NCBI GenBank assembly: GCA_965233665.1
Contig: CBDDTG010000018.1
Coordinates: 39,943 to 103,942, forward strand
Direction: 5' to 3'
Source of the DNA: Bacterioplanes sp965233665
GTDB taxonomy: Bacteria; Pseudomonadota; Gammaproteobacteria; Pseudomonadales; Oceanobacteraceae
Length of the DNA stretch: 64,000 bases
Positions 43,692 to 52,548 of the stretch are shown here, piece by piece; the stretch's first letter is position 1; each line of letters starts with the position of its first letter. Position numbers and translations under genes: made by a program. The notes below the pieces were generated by a model, which worked only from the letters and a program-made list of their open reading frames with translations, ran no database searches and was not told the origin of the DNA.

Positions 43692-44300
43692 GTGGAGAAA
43701 TCAACGGCAAAACATACCCTGGTAGAAGACATCACCGCCATGATCACAGGCAGTTTGTTTGTGGTTTTGGGGCTGGTGTTTTTTAAAGCCGGGGGTTTTC
43801 TGACCGGTGGCATCGTTGGCTTATCGCTGGTGCTGTCCAAGCTGCTAACGAGTGTTAGTTTTGGTCAGATTTTGTTCATCATCAATATGCCCTTTTACTG
43901 GCTGGCGTTTAAACGCATGGGCAAGCGCTTCACCTTAAACACCTTTATCGGCGTGGCGACGGTCTCGTTGTTGAGTGACTACTCGCACCTGGTGATTCGT
44001 TTGGAGCATGTCGAGCCGGTATTGGCGGCCGTGATGGGCGGCTTTTTGGTCGGCATGGGCATGTTGGTGTTGTTCCGCCATAACGCCAGTTTGGGCGGTT
44101 TAGGGATATTGTGCCTGTTCCTGCAGGAGCGCTATGGCTGGAACGCCGGACGCCTGCAAATGGGCTTTGATGCCTGCATTGTTGGCGTCGGCTTCTTTTT
44201 GGTGTCGCCTTGGGTGTTGGCATTATCGGTATTGGGCGCCATGTCCGTGAATATCATCATCGCCATGAACCACAAACCGGGCCGCTATAATATTTCCTAA
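43692..44300 (+). CDS. YitT-family membrane protein
   Basis: A 202-residue integral membrane protein with five or so hydrophobic segments starting at GTG 43692. The motifs FKAGGFLTGGIVGLSLVLSKL and FNAS-like GMLVLFRHNASLGGLGILCLFLQ fit the YitT/DUF161 family, whose function is poorly known. The gene stands alone; the convergent flavodoxin gene ends 36 bases beyond it. Confidence 0.85.
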   Translation: MEKSTAKHTLVEDITAMITGSLFVVLGLVFFKAGGFLTGGIVGLSLVLSKLLTSVSFGQILFIINMPFYWLAFKRMGKRFTLNTFIGVATVSLLSDYSHLVIRLEHVEPVLAAVMGGFLVGMGMLVLFRHNASLGGLGILCLFLQERYGWNAGRLQMGFDACIVGVGFFLVSPWVLALSVLGAMSVNIIIAMNHKPGRYNIS

Positions 44301-44336
44301 CGGTCGTTAGTTTGGCGGTTGCTAGGTATACAGTGG

Positions 44337-44864
44337 CTAGGCGCAGTCCGCCAGCTGCAGCTCCTGCTGCAGTTGGTTGATCCACTCGCTGATGCGTTGG
44401 TCGCTCAACTCCATTTGCTGGTCTTCATCCAGCCCCAAGCCAACAAAGTGCTTGCCGTCTTCGGTGAGTGCTTTGGAGACTTCAAAGTCGAAACCTGCCG
44501 TGGCGTAGTGGCCAATAATGGTGGCACCGCGATCGCGCACAGCGTCGTGCAGCATGCCCAGCGCATCGAGAAAGTAGTGGCCATAGCCAAACTGATCGCC
44601 CAAGCCATAGAGGGCAACGATTTTGCCGGCAAAGCTCATGTCTTCTAGGATGGGCCAAAAATCTTCCCAGTCTGCTTGTAAACCGCCGAAGTCCCAAGTG
44701 GGAATGCCGAGTATCAAAATGTTGTAGCGGCTGAGCTCTTCTGGCGAACAGCTGGCGATGTCATGCACATCAACCACGGCCCAATCGATGCGCTCTTGCA
44801 GTTTGTAAGCAACTTCTTCGGTGTTGCCGGTATCGGTGCCGTACACCAGTCCGATGCGGTACAT
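44337..44864 (-). CDS. fld: long-chain flavodoxin
   Basis: A 175-residue flavodoxin. It has the FMN phosphate loop TDTGNTEEVA, the aromatic loop IPTWDFGGLQADWEDFW and the LYGLGDQFGYGHYFLDALG segment with the roughly 20-residue insertion of long-chain members (FldA/FldB/NifF type). It carries electrons in place of ferredoxin when iron is scarce. AGGGGAAGG precedes the start. It lies 72 bases behind a Fur-box-led small gene on the same strand, so iron repression is likely. Confidence 0.93.
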   Translation of the reverse strand: MYRIGLVYGTDTGNTEEVAYKLQERIDWAVVDVHDIASCSPEELSRYNILILGIPTWDFGGLQADWEDFWPILEDMSFAGKIVALYGLGDQFGYGHYFLDALGMLHDAVRDRGATIIGHYATAGFDFEVSKALTEDGKHFVGLGLDEDQQMELSDQRISEWINQLQQELQLADCA

Positions 44865-44936
44865 GGCCTTCCCCTAAGCTATTAACGTGGTGAGAAAAAT
44901 GCGTCCCTGCACACCCTCAGTCCCATTCGGTTAGCG

Positions 44937-45383
44937 TTACACCAAGTGGCGTGAAATCACGGCAAAGTCACGCAATATCACGTGCAAGCGTTGGCCGCAG
45001 CGTGGATCTTGCTGGCCGCGCGGTAAGTGGCGTAAGGCAAAAAAAGGTTGGTAAAGGGCCTCTAAACAGGCGCGCCGCCAGGCATTGCTGGCGTGTAGGT
45101 TGAGGCCGGTATCGCGCAGGGTGCGATAAACACGGTGCAGCCAGCTTTCTTGCAATGCCCACAGTTGCTTTTGGCCTGCGTTACAGGCCAGCTCTAAGCC
45201 GGCATCCAAGTACTGCTCGAGCCAGCTCACTTGCGGTTGCTCACCGCGATAGTCGCGGATGGACTGCTCTAATGCTTCAAAGCGTTGGCGCGGGTCTGGA
45301 GTAGGCTCAAGCGTCGCCGCGGTGGGCTCTGGTGTGTGCGCTTGAGTGGTGGCCGGAAAGGTCAGAATTTGAGCTGAAGCCAT
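44937..45383 (-). CDS. FagA-like hypothetical protein, probably Fur-regulated
   Basis: The 148-residue product has a proline-rich N-terminus and a helical core, including YLDAGLELACNAG and SNAWRRACLEALYQPFFALRHL, that resembles FagA (Fur-associated protein of Pseudomonas, function unknown). The match is from pattern memory and is not certain. It follows a 16/19 Fur box (45412-45430) with GGGAGAT as ribosome-binding site, and flavodoxin follows it, so the pair likely forms an iron-starvation unit. Confidence 0.65.
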   Translation of the reverse strand: MASAQILTFPATTQAHTPEPTAATLEPTPDPRQRFEALEQSIRDYRGEQPQVSWLEQYLDAGLELACNAGQKQLWALQESWLHRVYRTLRDTGLNLHASNAWRRACLEALYQPFFALRHLPRGQQDPRCGQRLHVILRDFAVISRHLV

Positions 45384-45411
45384 AATGGTATCTCCCTGTG
45401 CATGGAAATAC

Positions 45412-45430
45412 CATATTGAGAATCATTATC
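45412..45430. promoter_or_regulatory. Fur box before the FagA-like/flavodoxin genes
   Basis: CATATTGAGAATCATTATC matches 16 of 19 positions of the Fur consensus GATAATGATAATCATTATC. It sits 29 bases upstream of the start codon at 45383 (minus strand), where bound Fur-iron would block transcription. Confidence 0.8.
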
Positions 45431-45595
45431 GTTTGCAACAAAAAAATCTATCAGGGTACCGCTGAATCATTCTGCACAGTTCTGCACTCGCCCTAGGGGC
45501 GCCGGAGAACTCCAGCTCGGTGGCGCCAATTTTTGTTGTAGCTGGCGGGCCCCGTGATATTGAGCCCTCTGTCGATTCAGAGCGGGCAGCGAATC

Positions 45596-45973
45596 TTAGC
45601 GCCAGGTCAACGGCTTTTCTTCACCGCGAATCAGTTTGACCCAGCCGCTATCGTCTTCACCGTCGTCTTCTTGCCAGCCGGCGTCAGAGCAGCGCACCTC
45701 AACGTTCAGCGCGGAGTGGGCAGCGCGACCGCAGTCGAGGTCGGTGGCCCAGTCTGTATGGTTTTGCTTAAACCACAAACTGGCGAAGTTTTTCTCGGCT
45801 TGTGGGTTAAAAAAGATGTCCATGGTGCCTTGGCTGGTATCGACCTGCCAGTGATAGCGCTGGTCTTGCTGCAAACGCCGCAGCTGTGGCCAGTAGCCTT
45901 GCAGCCATTGCTCGATGGCATCAGCGTCGGGCTTTAACAGGTAGATTTCTAAGTCGGGGAAGCGTTCAGTCAT
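45596..45973 (-). CDS. hypothetical cytoplasmic protein
   Basis: I do not recognise this 125-residue acidic protein (MTERFPDLEIYLLKPDADAIEQWLQGYWPQL...). It has no signal peptide or membrane segment. The central ESLWF-like stretch AEKNFASLWFKQNHTDWATDLDC could be part of a small binding fold. Its start overlaps the end of the upstream membrane protein gene by eight bases, so the two are probably coupled. A Fur box follows on the other side of the next gene, but there is no sign it controls this pair. Confidence 0.7.
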   Translation of the reverse strand: MTERFPDLEIYLLKPDADAIEQWLQGYWPQLRRLQQDQRYHWQVDTSQGTMDIFFNPQAEKNFASLWFKQNHTDWATDLDCGRAAHSALNVEVRCSDAGWQEDDGEDDSGWVKLIRGEEKPLTWR

Positions 45974-46226
45974 GTTTTTCCATCATCCGAATGACCCGCA
46001 ACAGCGCCAGCGCCAAATAGCCCAGCAAAGCCGCTGCGCCACCTAACGTGCCCACCACCAGGCCCAGCAATACCAGCATCTCTTGCAGCAACGACGGCAG
46101 CAGCCAGCGGTTGGCCAACACCACCAGCCCGAGGCCAGTAAAAAACACGCTGGCGCCGAGTACAAATAAGCGCAGGTTGGCTTTGTCTTGGTAGGCGCGG
46201 CGGCGCAGCCATTGTCGCCACTTCAT
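45966..46226 (-). CDS. small two-helix membrane protein
   Basis: The 86-residue product is basic at its N-terminus (MKWRQWLRRRAYQDKANLRLF) and has two hydrophobic helices (LGASVFFTGLGLVVLANRWL and LLGLVVGTLGGAAALLGYLALALL). I do not recognise a family. It overlaps the following gene by eight bases and is divergent from the TonB receptor gene. The Fur boxes in the shared 166-base intergenic region could also affect its promoter. Confidence 0.7.
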   Translation of the reverse strand: MKWRQWLRRRAYQDKANLRLFVLGASVFFTGLGLVVLANRWLLPSLLQEMLVLLGLVVGTLGGAAALLGYLALALLRVIRMMEKHD

Positions 46227-46309
46227 GGTGCTCTCACGGGTTTGAGTTTGCCGCTAAGGATATCAGAGCCTGATCGGCGATGGGCTGTGGAGCGTATCTT
46301 TACACTGCC

Positions 46310-46334
46310 AGCATTGATAATGATTATCGTTTGT
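46310..46334. promoter_or_regulatory. overlapping Fur boxes before the heme operon
   Basis: Two registers six bases apart, 46310-46328 and 46316-46334, each match 14 of 19 Fur-consensus positions (core GATAATGATTATC), the arrangement expected for two Fur dimers. A weaker 12/19 match follows near 46349-46367. They lie 60-80 bases before the TonB-receptor start. Confidence 0.78.
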
Positions 46335-46392
46335 GTAGTATCTTGCGCGATTGAGAATTGTTAGCAAATGAAATGCATAATCAGGTGGAACC

Positions 46393-48438
46393 ATGAAGCT
46401 GCTGTGTCGGCCATCGCTGTCGTTGTTGTTACTGGCATTGAGCCAGTCCGGCCTGGCCGAGGATGCGTTTAATCTGAGCCATGTGGTGGTGACCGCCAGC
46501 CGCCAAGAACAGCCATTGGCCGACACGCCGGTGCGCACACAGTTGCTCGATCGCGCGACTATTCAGCGCTTGCACGCCACCGATATTCGCGATGCGTTGC
46601 GCGTCATCCCCGGCATTCAGCTGCGAGAGATTCACGGCAAAACCGGCGAAGAAGTCTACATGCAGGGCTTTAACGGCGATCGCGTACTGATTCTGGTGGA
46701 TGGCCAGCCGGTGTCCGCCACCACTGGCTCCACCGTGGATGTGTCGCAGTTGTCGGCGCTGGACATCGACCATATCGAGGTGGTGCCCGGTGCCGCTTCA
46801 GCCTTGTATGGCAGTGCGGCCATGGGCGGTGTGGTGAATATCATTACTCGCCAACCGGATGGCAACTTCGCTCGCCTGCGTGGCGATGTTGGCAGTTATG
46901 GCGAGCGTCAAGTCGAGCAGCAAGACTGGCCGGGTGAGCAGCATCTGGCGCTATCCGCGGGCCGACGCTTGGGCAGCGTGGATGCACGCATCAATGCCGA
47001 TTGGCGTCACAGCGACGGCTACGACCTTAACGACGACACCTACAGCAGCGATGGCTACGCCGGCGATAAAGCCAATGTGGGTTTGGCGTTGGTGCAGCGT
47101 GGCGAGCAAGGGCAGTGGGGCGTAAACCTCGATCACTTTGTCGAAGACAGCGAAGTGCGGCGCTACACCAAAGGCGGTGCAGAGGGCACGAAGCAAGAGC
47201 TGCTGACGCGCTGGCGCCTCAGTGGCAATGCCGAACGAGCGTTAGCCGGTGGCTTATGGTCGCTGACTGCCTTGCACGAGCGCCAGCATGACCAAGCCGA
47301 TCAGCTCAATAATGACACCGCCATGCCGGCGGGCAACCTGTATCGCGACAGCGCGTATCAGCAGCACAAAATCGCCAATCAATGGACCTATGCACCGAGC
47401 AGTTGGGGCGGTGGCCTGGCGCGTTGGGTCATGGGCGTCGAATGGTTTGCTGAGCAGCTGGAGCAGGATAAACGTCAGATCAGCCTGGTCAGTAGCGATG
47501 CCGACAACGCACAGGTCACACCGCTGCCCAGTGGCTTGTATCAGATTGACGTTAATGAAGTGCCATTGGAACGCCGCAGCAACGGCGAGGCGTTTGCTCA
47601 GCTTACTGTGCCATCCAGCCATTGGTTGGAATGGTCGCCAGGGCTGCGCTACCAAAACGACAGCGATTTTGGCGGCCACACCAGCATGAACTTGGCGGCA
47701 CGCAGTCATTTTGAGCTCGGTGGCTGGCGCCTGCAGTGGCGCAACTCCATTGGCACTGGCTACCGTGTGCCGAATTTAAAGAATCGCTATTACCTGTTTG
47801 ATCACAGTGTGAATGGTTACATGGTGCTTGGCAGTGCCGACTTGCAGCCGGAGCAATCACGCAGTGTGCAGACCTCGTTGAGCCTGACGGACGGCCGTCG
47901 CTGGCAATTTGAGCTGTCGGCGTTTCATAACCAAATCCGCGACTTGATCGAAGCCGATGACACCGGTGAACGGGTAAACAACGGTCAGGTCGCGATTTAT
48001 CGATATCGCAATTATGCCCGTGCGCTAACCCGAGGCTTCGAGCTGTCCAGCCAACAGCAACTGGGCTTGGAGTTACAGCAGCGCTTGTCCTACGGCTTTT
48101 TGGATGCGCGTGATTTAAGCACGGATTTACCTCTAATTAACCGCGCTCGTCACCACTTTAAAGGCATGTGGTTATTGGATATGAGCCAACACTGGCAATT
48201 CACCCTGACGGCGGATTGGCAGCGCGGCTTGTACACCACAGTGAACAGCGATTATCAGGCCAGCTCGCCCGCCATTTTGCGCTGGGACGTCAAAGGCCAA
48301 TACCAGTTTTCTGATCAACTCCGCCTGTATGGCGGTGTGAACAACCTCACCGACGCCGTGCGCGACCCAGGCGCACCCGACGATCGCCGGCCGGTTTATG
48401 GGCGCAAACCCTACCTCGGCGTATCTCTGACTTTTTAA
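46393..48438 (+). CDS. TonB-dependent outer-membrane receptor, probably heme
   Basis: A 681-residue outer-membrane receptor with signal peptide (MKLLCRPSLSLLLLALSQSGLA), TonB-box-like VVVTASRQE, a plug domain (DIRDALRVIPGIQLREIHG, GGVVNIITRQP) and a 22-strand barrel ending in YLGVSLTF, the C-terminal aromatic signature. The segment YRVPNLKNRYYLFDHS recalls the FRAP-like region of heme receptors. Because it heads an operon with an HmuY protein and HmuTUV, heme is the likely ligand. AGGTGGA precedes the start and Fur boxes lie upstream. TonB-ExbBD are not in the window. Confidence 0.9.
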   Translation: MKLLCRPSLSLLLLALSQSGLAEDAFNLSHVVVTASRQEQPLADTPVRTQLLDRATIQRLHATDIRDALRVIPGIQLREIHGKTGEEVYMQGFNGDRVLILVDGQPVSATTGSTVDVSQLSALDIDHIEVVPGAASALYGSAAMGGVVNIITRQPDGNFARLRGDVGSYGERQVEQQDWPGEQHLALSAGRRLGSVDARINADWRHSDGYDLNDDTYSSDGYAGDKANVGLALVQRGEQGQWGVNLDHFVEDSEVRRYTKGGAEGTKQELLTRWRLSGNAERALAGGLWSLTALHERQHDQADQLNNDTAMPAGNLYRDSAYQQHKIANQWTYAPSSWGGGLARWVMGVEWFAEQLEQDKRQISLVSSDADNAQVTPLPSGLYQIDVNEVPLERRSNGEAFAQLTVPSSHWLEWSPGLRYQNDSDFGGHTSMNLAARSHFELGGWRLQWRNSIGTGYRVPNLKNRYYLFDHSVNGYMVLGSADLQPEQSRSVQTSLSLTDGRRWQFELSAFHNQIRDLIEADDTGERVNNGQVAIYRYRNYARALTRGFELSSQQQLGLELQQRLSYGFLDARDLSTDLPLINRARHHFKGMWLLDMSQHWQFTLTADWQRGLYTTVNSDYQASSPAILRWDVKGQYQFSDQLRLYGGVNNLTDAVRDPGAPDDRRPVYGRKPYLGVSLTF

Positions 48439-48448
48439 GGAGCGACTC

Positions 48449-49588
48449 ATGCAACATTCTCATTTTTCTCCCCGTCTTAGCTGGTTGGCCGTTGTCGCAG
48501 CCGGCTTGATGATGGTGGGCTGTGGTAGCGATGACGACAGCAGCAATGATAGCGATGGCAATACCGACACCAGCACGCCGGACCAAGGCGGCAATGAAGC
48601 CTTTCAAAGCGCGCAAATCAACGCCGCCAGCCACGATACCTGGGTTTATTTTAACCTTGAGCAAGGCGCGACCGTCAGCCAGCAAGACAACTGGCACCTG
48701 GCGCTGAAACGCACCGAAATTAAGCTCAATGGTGGCGTTTCTGGCAGTGGCAAGGTTGCTGGTGCGCTATTAGATGCGCAGGATGAATTTTATGTCGACG
48801 GTGAAGCCAACAGCTCGGTGTTTACCAATGCCGATGCCGATACCGAGGCGCAAGCCTTAACGGCCAGCCATGACCTCAGCAGCATCGAATGGGTGAGCGA
48901 TAGCCATCGCACCGCGATGCAGGACTGGTATGTCTATAACCCCACTACCCACCAAATCAGCGCGCCACAGCAAAGCGGCTGGCTGGTGCGCCACGCCGAC
49001 GGTGAAACCTACTCCAAAGTACGTATCACTGAGTTGGACTACAGCAATGTGAGCATTAGCTACACCAGCCAGGCGGCGGGTACACAGCAGTTTGCTGAGA
49101 CCGAAAACACACTGACAGCCACTTTGGAACAAGGCAGCACCGAGGCCTGCATCGACTTTGATGGCGCTAGCGCTGTCGACTGTGCTAACGCTGACTGGGA
49201 ATGGCGCTTTGAAATTGATATGTCCAACCGTGCCATCAACCTATGGACCAACGGTGGGGTGCATGGCAACGGCAATGCTGGTGTTCTGGGGCCAATCAGC
49301 AGTGAGGAACTGGCCGGCTACACCAGTGCTACCAGCAGCAATGGCCAGGACATCAGCCGTCTGTACGTCAGCGACAGCAGCGAAAGCATCTTTAGCCAGC
49401 ACAGCTGGTACGCCTATGGCTTAACAGGGCAGCACAAGCTGTGGCCCAACTTCCGCACCTACGCCATCAGCACCAACAAAGACGACGCCAGTGCACCTGT
49501 GTACGCGGTGCAAGTCAGCAACTATTACAGCCTCGGCGATTCCGGTAGCCCAGAGCTGCGTTTCCGCCAAATTAACCAGGGAGAATAA
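48449..49588 (+). CDS. HmuY-family heme-binding lipoprotein
   Basis: A 379-residue lipoprotein with lipobox MVGC (C25) followed by an acidic, serine-rich linker (GSDDDSSNDSDGNTDTST). The body shows HmuY-like repeats, such as WVYFNLEQGATVSQQDNWHLALKRTEIKLNGG, WYVYNPTTHQIS and YAVQVSNYYS, suggesting two or more beta domains. HmuY-type proteins take heme from hemoproteins at the cell surface and pass it to the TonB receptor; here it lies ten bases after the receptor gene. It is larger than the Porphyromonas prototype (about 216 residues). Function rests on context. Confidence 0.82.
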   Translation: MQHSHFSPRLSWLAVVAAGLMMVGCGSDDDSSNDSDGNTDTSTPDQGGNEAFQSAQINAASHDTWVYFNLEQGATVSQQDNWHLALKRTEIKLNGGVSGSGKVAGALLDAQDEFYVDGEANSSVFTNADADTEAQALTASHDLSSIEWVSDSHRTAMQDWYVYNPTTHQISAPQQSGWLVRHADGETYSKVRITELDYSNVSISYTSQAAGTQQFAETENTLTATLEQGSTEACIDFDGASAVDCANADWEWRFEIDMSNRAINLWTNGGVHGNGNAGVLGPISSEELAGYTSATSSNGQDISRLYVSDSSESIFSQHSWYAYGLTGQHKLWPNFRTYAISTNKDDASAPVYAVQVSNYYSLGDSGSPELRFRQINQGE

Positions 49589-49590
49589 GC

Positions 49591-50646
49591 ATGACGGCGA
49601 CCTTAACTGAGCGCTGGCAAGCGCTGCAACAACAGCAGCCTAAGCTGCGCATTCGCAACGCTGCTGAGCAACTGGGGGTGTCTGAAGCTGAGTTGCTGGC
49701 GACGCGACTGGGCCAGGGTGTGACGCGGCTAGAAGGCGATTTTCGCCACCTGATCAGCGAAGTCGAAGCGCTGGGAGAGGTGATGGCACTGACCCGCAAC
49801 GATGGCATGGTGCACGAGAAAACCGGCCAATATAAAGACGTCAGCTTGCACGGTCAGATGGGCCTGGCGCTGGGCGTGATTGATCTGCGTTTGTTCTTTT
49901 CGCGCTTTGTTTTCGGCTTTGCCGTCAGTGAAGAAAGCGGCCAGGGCGTGCGCCGTAGCCTGCAGTTCTTTAATGCCCAAGGCGAGGCGGTGCATAAAAT
50001 CTACGCCACCGCCAACACCTTGATCGAGCAATATCAGGCGTTGGTGGAGCGCTACGTTGCTGCCGAGCAATTACCGCCGCAGGTAACTGCCGCTGAGCCT
50101 AAAAATGATTTGTTGGCAACGCCAGAGTCGTTAGACCTGACCCAGCTGCGCCAGGACTGGAGCGAGCTAAAAGACGTGCATCATTTTCATGCGATGCTGA
50201 AAAAACACGCCATCGAGCGCATTCCGGCCTATCAGCAAATTGGTCCGGATTACGCCCAGCCCTTAGCGGTTGATGCATTTGAGCAGGCGTTAGTTTTAGC
50301 CGCCGAAAGCCAGCAGCCGATCATGGTTTTTGTCGGCAGTGAAGGTGTGGTGCAAATCCACACCGGGCCGGTGCAAAAGCTGCTGCGCACCGGCGACTGG
50401 TTTAACGTGCTCGACCCTGGCTTTAACCTGCACGCCAACACGGCCTTAATCGATCAGTTGTGGCTGGTACGTAAGCCGACCAACGACGGCATAGTGACCT
50501 CGTTGGAAGCCTTTGATGCTAATGGCCAACAGCTGGCGCTGATGTTTGGTGAGCGCCATAACGGCCAGACCGAGCGTGACGACTGGCGCCAACTGCTGAA
50601 CAAGCTGTTGGTGACGCATCTGCTAAACGATGGAGTGGCAGCATGA
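49591..50646 (+). CDS. hmuS: heme utilisation protein HemS/HmuS
   Basis: The 351-residue cytoplasmic protein has two repeats typical of HemS/ChuS (RNAAEQLGVSEAELLATRLGQGVTRLEGD early; HFHAMLKKHAIERIPAYQQIG later), including the candidate heme-ligand histidines in the second half. HemS-type proteins bind heme and traffic or degrade it. Its stop overlaps the hmuT start (ATGA), so it is embedded in the operon. Confidence 0.92.
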   Translation: MTATLTERWQALQQQQPKLRIRNAAEQLGVSEAELLATRLGQGVTRLEGDFRHLISEVEALGEVMALTRNDGMVHEKTGQYKDVSLHGQMGLALGVIDLRLFFSRFVFGFAVSEESGQGVRRSLQFFNAQGEAVHKIYATANTLIEQYQALVERYVAAEQLPPQVTAAEPKNDLLATPESLDLTQLRQDWSELKDVHHFHAMLKKHAIERIPAYQQIGPDYAQPLAVDAFEQALVLAAESQQPIMVFVGSEGVVQIHTGPVQKLLRTGDWFNVLDPGFNLHANTALIDQLWLVRKPTNDGIVTSLEAFDANGQQLALMFGERHNGQTERDDWRQLLNKLLVTHLLNDGVAA

Positions 50647-51467
50647 AGCGGCTCATTGCCAGTGCCTTGATGCTGTTGCTGAGTCTGAGCAGCCAGGCGC
50701 AAATGCGCCTGGTGAGCATTGATGGCTCCATTACCGAGATCATTTATGCGCTGGGCGGTGAGCAGCATCTGGTGGGGGTTGATACCACCAGTCGTTATCC
50801 GCACGCGGCCACGCAGCTGCCCGATGTTGGCTACATGCGCCAGCTCTCAGTGGAAGGCATCTTGTCGCTAACACCCACCACCGTCATTGCCACTGAAGAC
50901 GCTGGGCCAGAGGAAGTGTTTAGCCAACTGAAGGCCGCCGGTGTTGAGGTGGTGCGCCTGCAAGACGAAGCCAGCGTCGCCGGTGTGCAGGCCAAGATTG
51001 CTGCCGTCGCCCAACTGATGGGCCGTGAAGCTCAAGGCAAGGCATTGCAGCAGCAAGTGGAGCAGCAAGTTGAGCAAGCACGCCAACGACTGGCGCCACT
51101 GGCAGGCAAGCGCGCTTTGCTGTTGTTGGGTGCTGGTAACCGCGGCTTGATGGCGGCGGGGCAGGGCACGCAAGGGCAAGCATTGCTGCACATGCTCGGC
51201 CTTAACAATGTTGTCGACTATCAAAGCTACAAACCACTGAGCCCAGAATCGGCCTTAGCGGCCGCTCCCGAGGTGGTGATTGTGGCGCAAACCGGACCGC
51301 TGGAAGCCAGCAGCGTCAAACAGCAGTTGGCGCTGACGCCAGCGGTGAAAAACGACCAGCTGGTGATGCTAGACGCCGGCTTGTTGTTAGGTTTTGGCCC
51401 ACGTTTGGGCGCTGCCTTGCAACAGTTAGAACAAGCGTTAGTTACACCAACGGTGGCGGAGCACTGA
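50643..51467 (+). CDS. hmuT: heme ABC transporter periplasmic binding protein
   Basis: A 274-residue periplasmic binding protein with signal peptide (MKRLIASALMLLLSLSSQA) and two lobes. VSIDGSITEIIYALGGEQHLVGVDTTSRYPHAATQLPDVGY includes the tyrosine expected to bind heme. It delivers heme to HmuUV. It overlaps hmuS by four bases and hmuU starts one base after its stop. Confidence 0.93.
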   Translation: MKRLIASALMLLLSLSSQAQMRLVSIDGSITEIIYALGGEQHLVGVDTTSRYPHAATQLPDVGYMRQLSVEGILSLTPTTVIATEDAGPEEVFSQLKAAGVEVVRLQDEASVAGVQAKIAAVAQLMGREAQGKALQQQVEQQVEQARQRLAPLAGKRALLLLGAGNRGLMAAGQGTQGQALLHMLGLNNVVDYQSYKPLSPESALAAAPEVVIVAQTGPLEASSVKQQLALTPAVKNDQLVMLDAGLLLGFGPRLGAALQQLEQALVTPTVAEH

Positions 51468-51468
51468 T

Positions 51469-52548
51469 ATGTCAACGGCCCTGGCTCGTCTGCACCCTGC
51501 GTTGGTCTGGCGCTGGAATCGCACCCGCACCGTATTGACGCTGCTGGCATTGCTGCTGCCTGCGATGTTGGTGCTGGCGTTGGCTTCTGGGCCGGTGTCG
51601 GTGCCGACGGTGCAGGTCGTGCAGTCATTGCTGCATACAATTAGCGCCAGCGAGATTCACGGTCAGCAAGACTGGATCGTGCGTGAGCTGCGCTTGCCCA
51701 GGGCTTTATTGGCGATGCTGGTGGGCGCGGGTTTGGCCGTGGCTGGGGCCATTACCCAAGGGGTGTTTCGCAACCCCTTGGCAGACCCTGGCTTAATTGG
51801 TGTATCGAGCGGTGCCGCCTTAGCGGCGGTGGCCGTGATTGTCTTGCAGGGTTCATTATTGGCCGGTTACGCCGAGCTGACCGGTGTGTTTGCACTGCCA
51901 TTGGCGGCCTTTGCCGGCGGCTTAATCGTGACTTGGCTGATTTATCGCTTAGGCACCCGCCAAGGGCAAACGCAAATGGCGATGCTGCTATTGGCCGGGG
52001 TGGCGATTAACGTCATTGCCGGGGCGTTAACGGGCATTTTGACCTACATGGCAGACGATGAGCAGCTGCGCAGCATGACCTTTTGGTCGATGGGCAGCTT
52101 GGCGTATGGCCAGTGGTCAGAAATAGCAGTATTGGCTTTGTGCATTGCGTTGCCATTATTGGCACTGCCGCGCTTTGCGGCCTTATTAAATGCGTTATTA
52201 ATGGGCGAAGCCGTGGCCGGCCATTTAGGTTTTGCCGTGCAGCGCGGCAAGCGCTGGTTAATTATTGTCGCGGCAATGATGGTGGGCGCAGGAGTGGCGG
52301 TTGCTGGCATGATTGGTTTTATTGGCTTAGTGGTGCCGCATTTATTGCGCTTGCTGATGGGGCCAGACCATAAAGCGTTATTGCCAGGCTGTGCGCTGTT
52401 AGGCGCTTCTTTATTACTGCTGGCCGATACCATTGCCCGTACCTGGCTGGCACCGGCAGATTTACCCGTTGGTTTGGTGATGGCGGTGATCGGCGGGCCA
52501 GTATTTTTATCTTTGTTATTGCAGCAAGCCAGAAGAGTCGTGGCATGA
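51469..52548 (+). CDS. hmuU: heme ABC transporter permease
   Basis: A 359-residue FecCD-type permease with about ten transmembrane segments. Family marks include LRLPRALLAMLVGAGLAVAGAITQGVFRNPLADPGLIGVSSGAAL and MIGFIGLVVPHLLRLLMGPDHKALLP (coupling to the ATPase) . It overlaps hmuV by four bases. Confidence 0.95.
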   Translation: MSTALARLHPALVWRWNRTRTVLTLLALLLPAMLVLALASGPVSVPTVQVVQSLLHTISASEIHGQQDWIVRELRLPRALLAMLVGAGLAVAGAITQGVFRNPLADPGLIGVSSGAALAAVAVIVLQGSLLAGYAELTGVFALPLAAFAGGLIVTWLIYRLGTRQGQTQMAMLLLAGVAINVIAGALTGILTYMADDEQLRSMTFWSMGSLAYGQWSEIAVLALCIALPLLALPRFAALLNALLMGEAVAGHLGFAVQRGKRWLIIVAAMMVGAGVAVAGMIGFIGLVVPHLLRLLMGPDHKALLPGCALLGASLLLLADTIARTWLAPADLPVGLVMAVIGGPVFLSLLLQQARRVVA

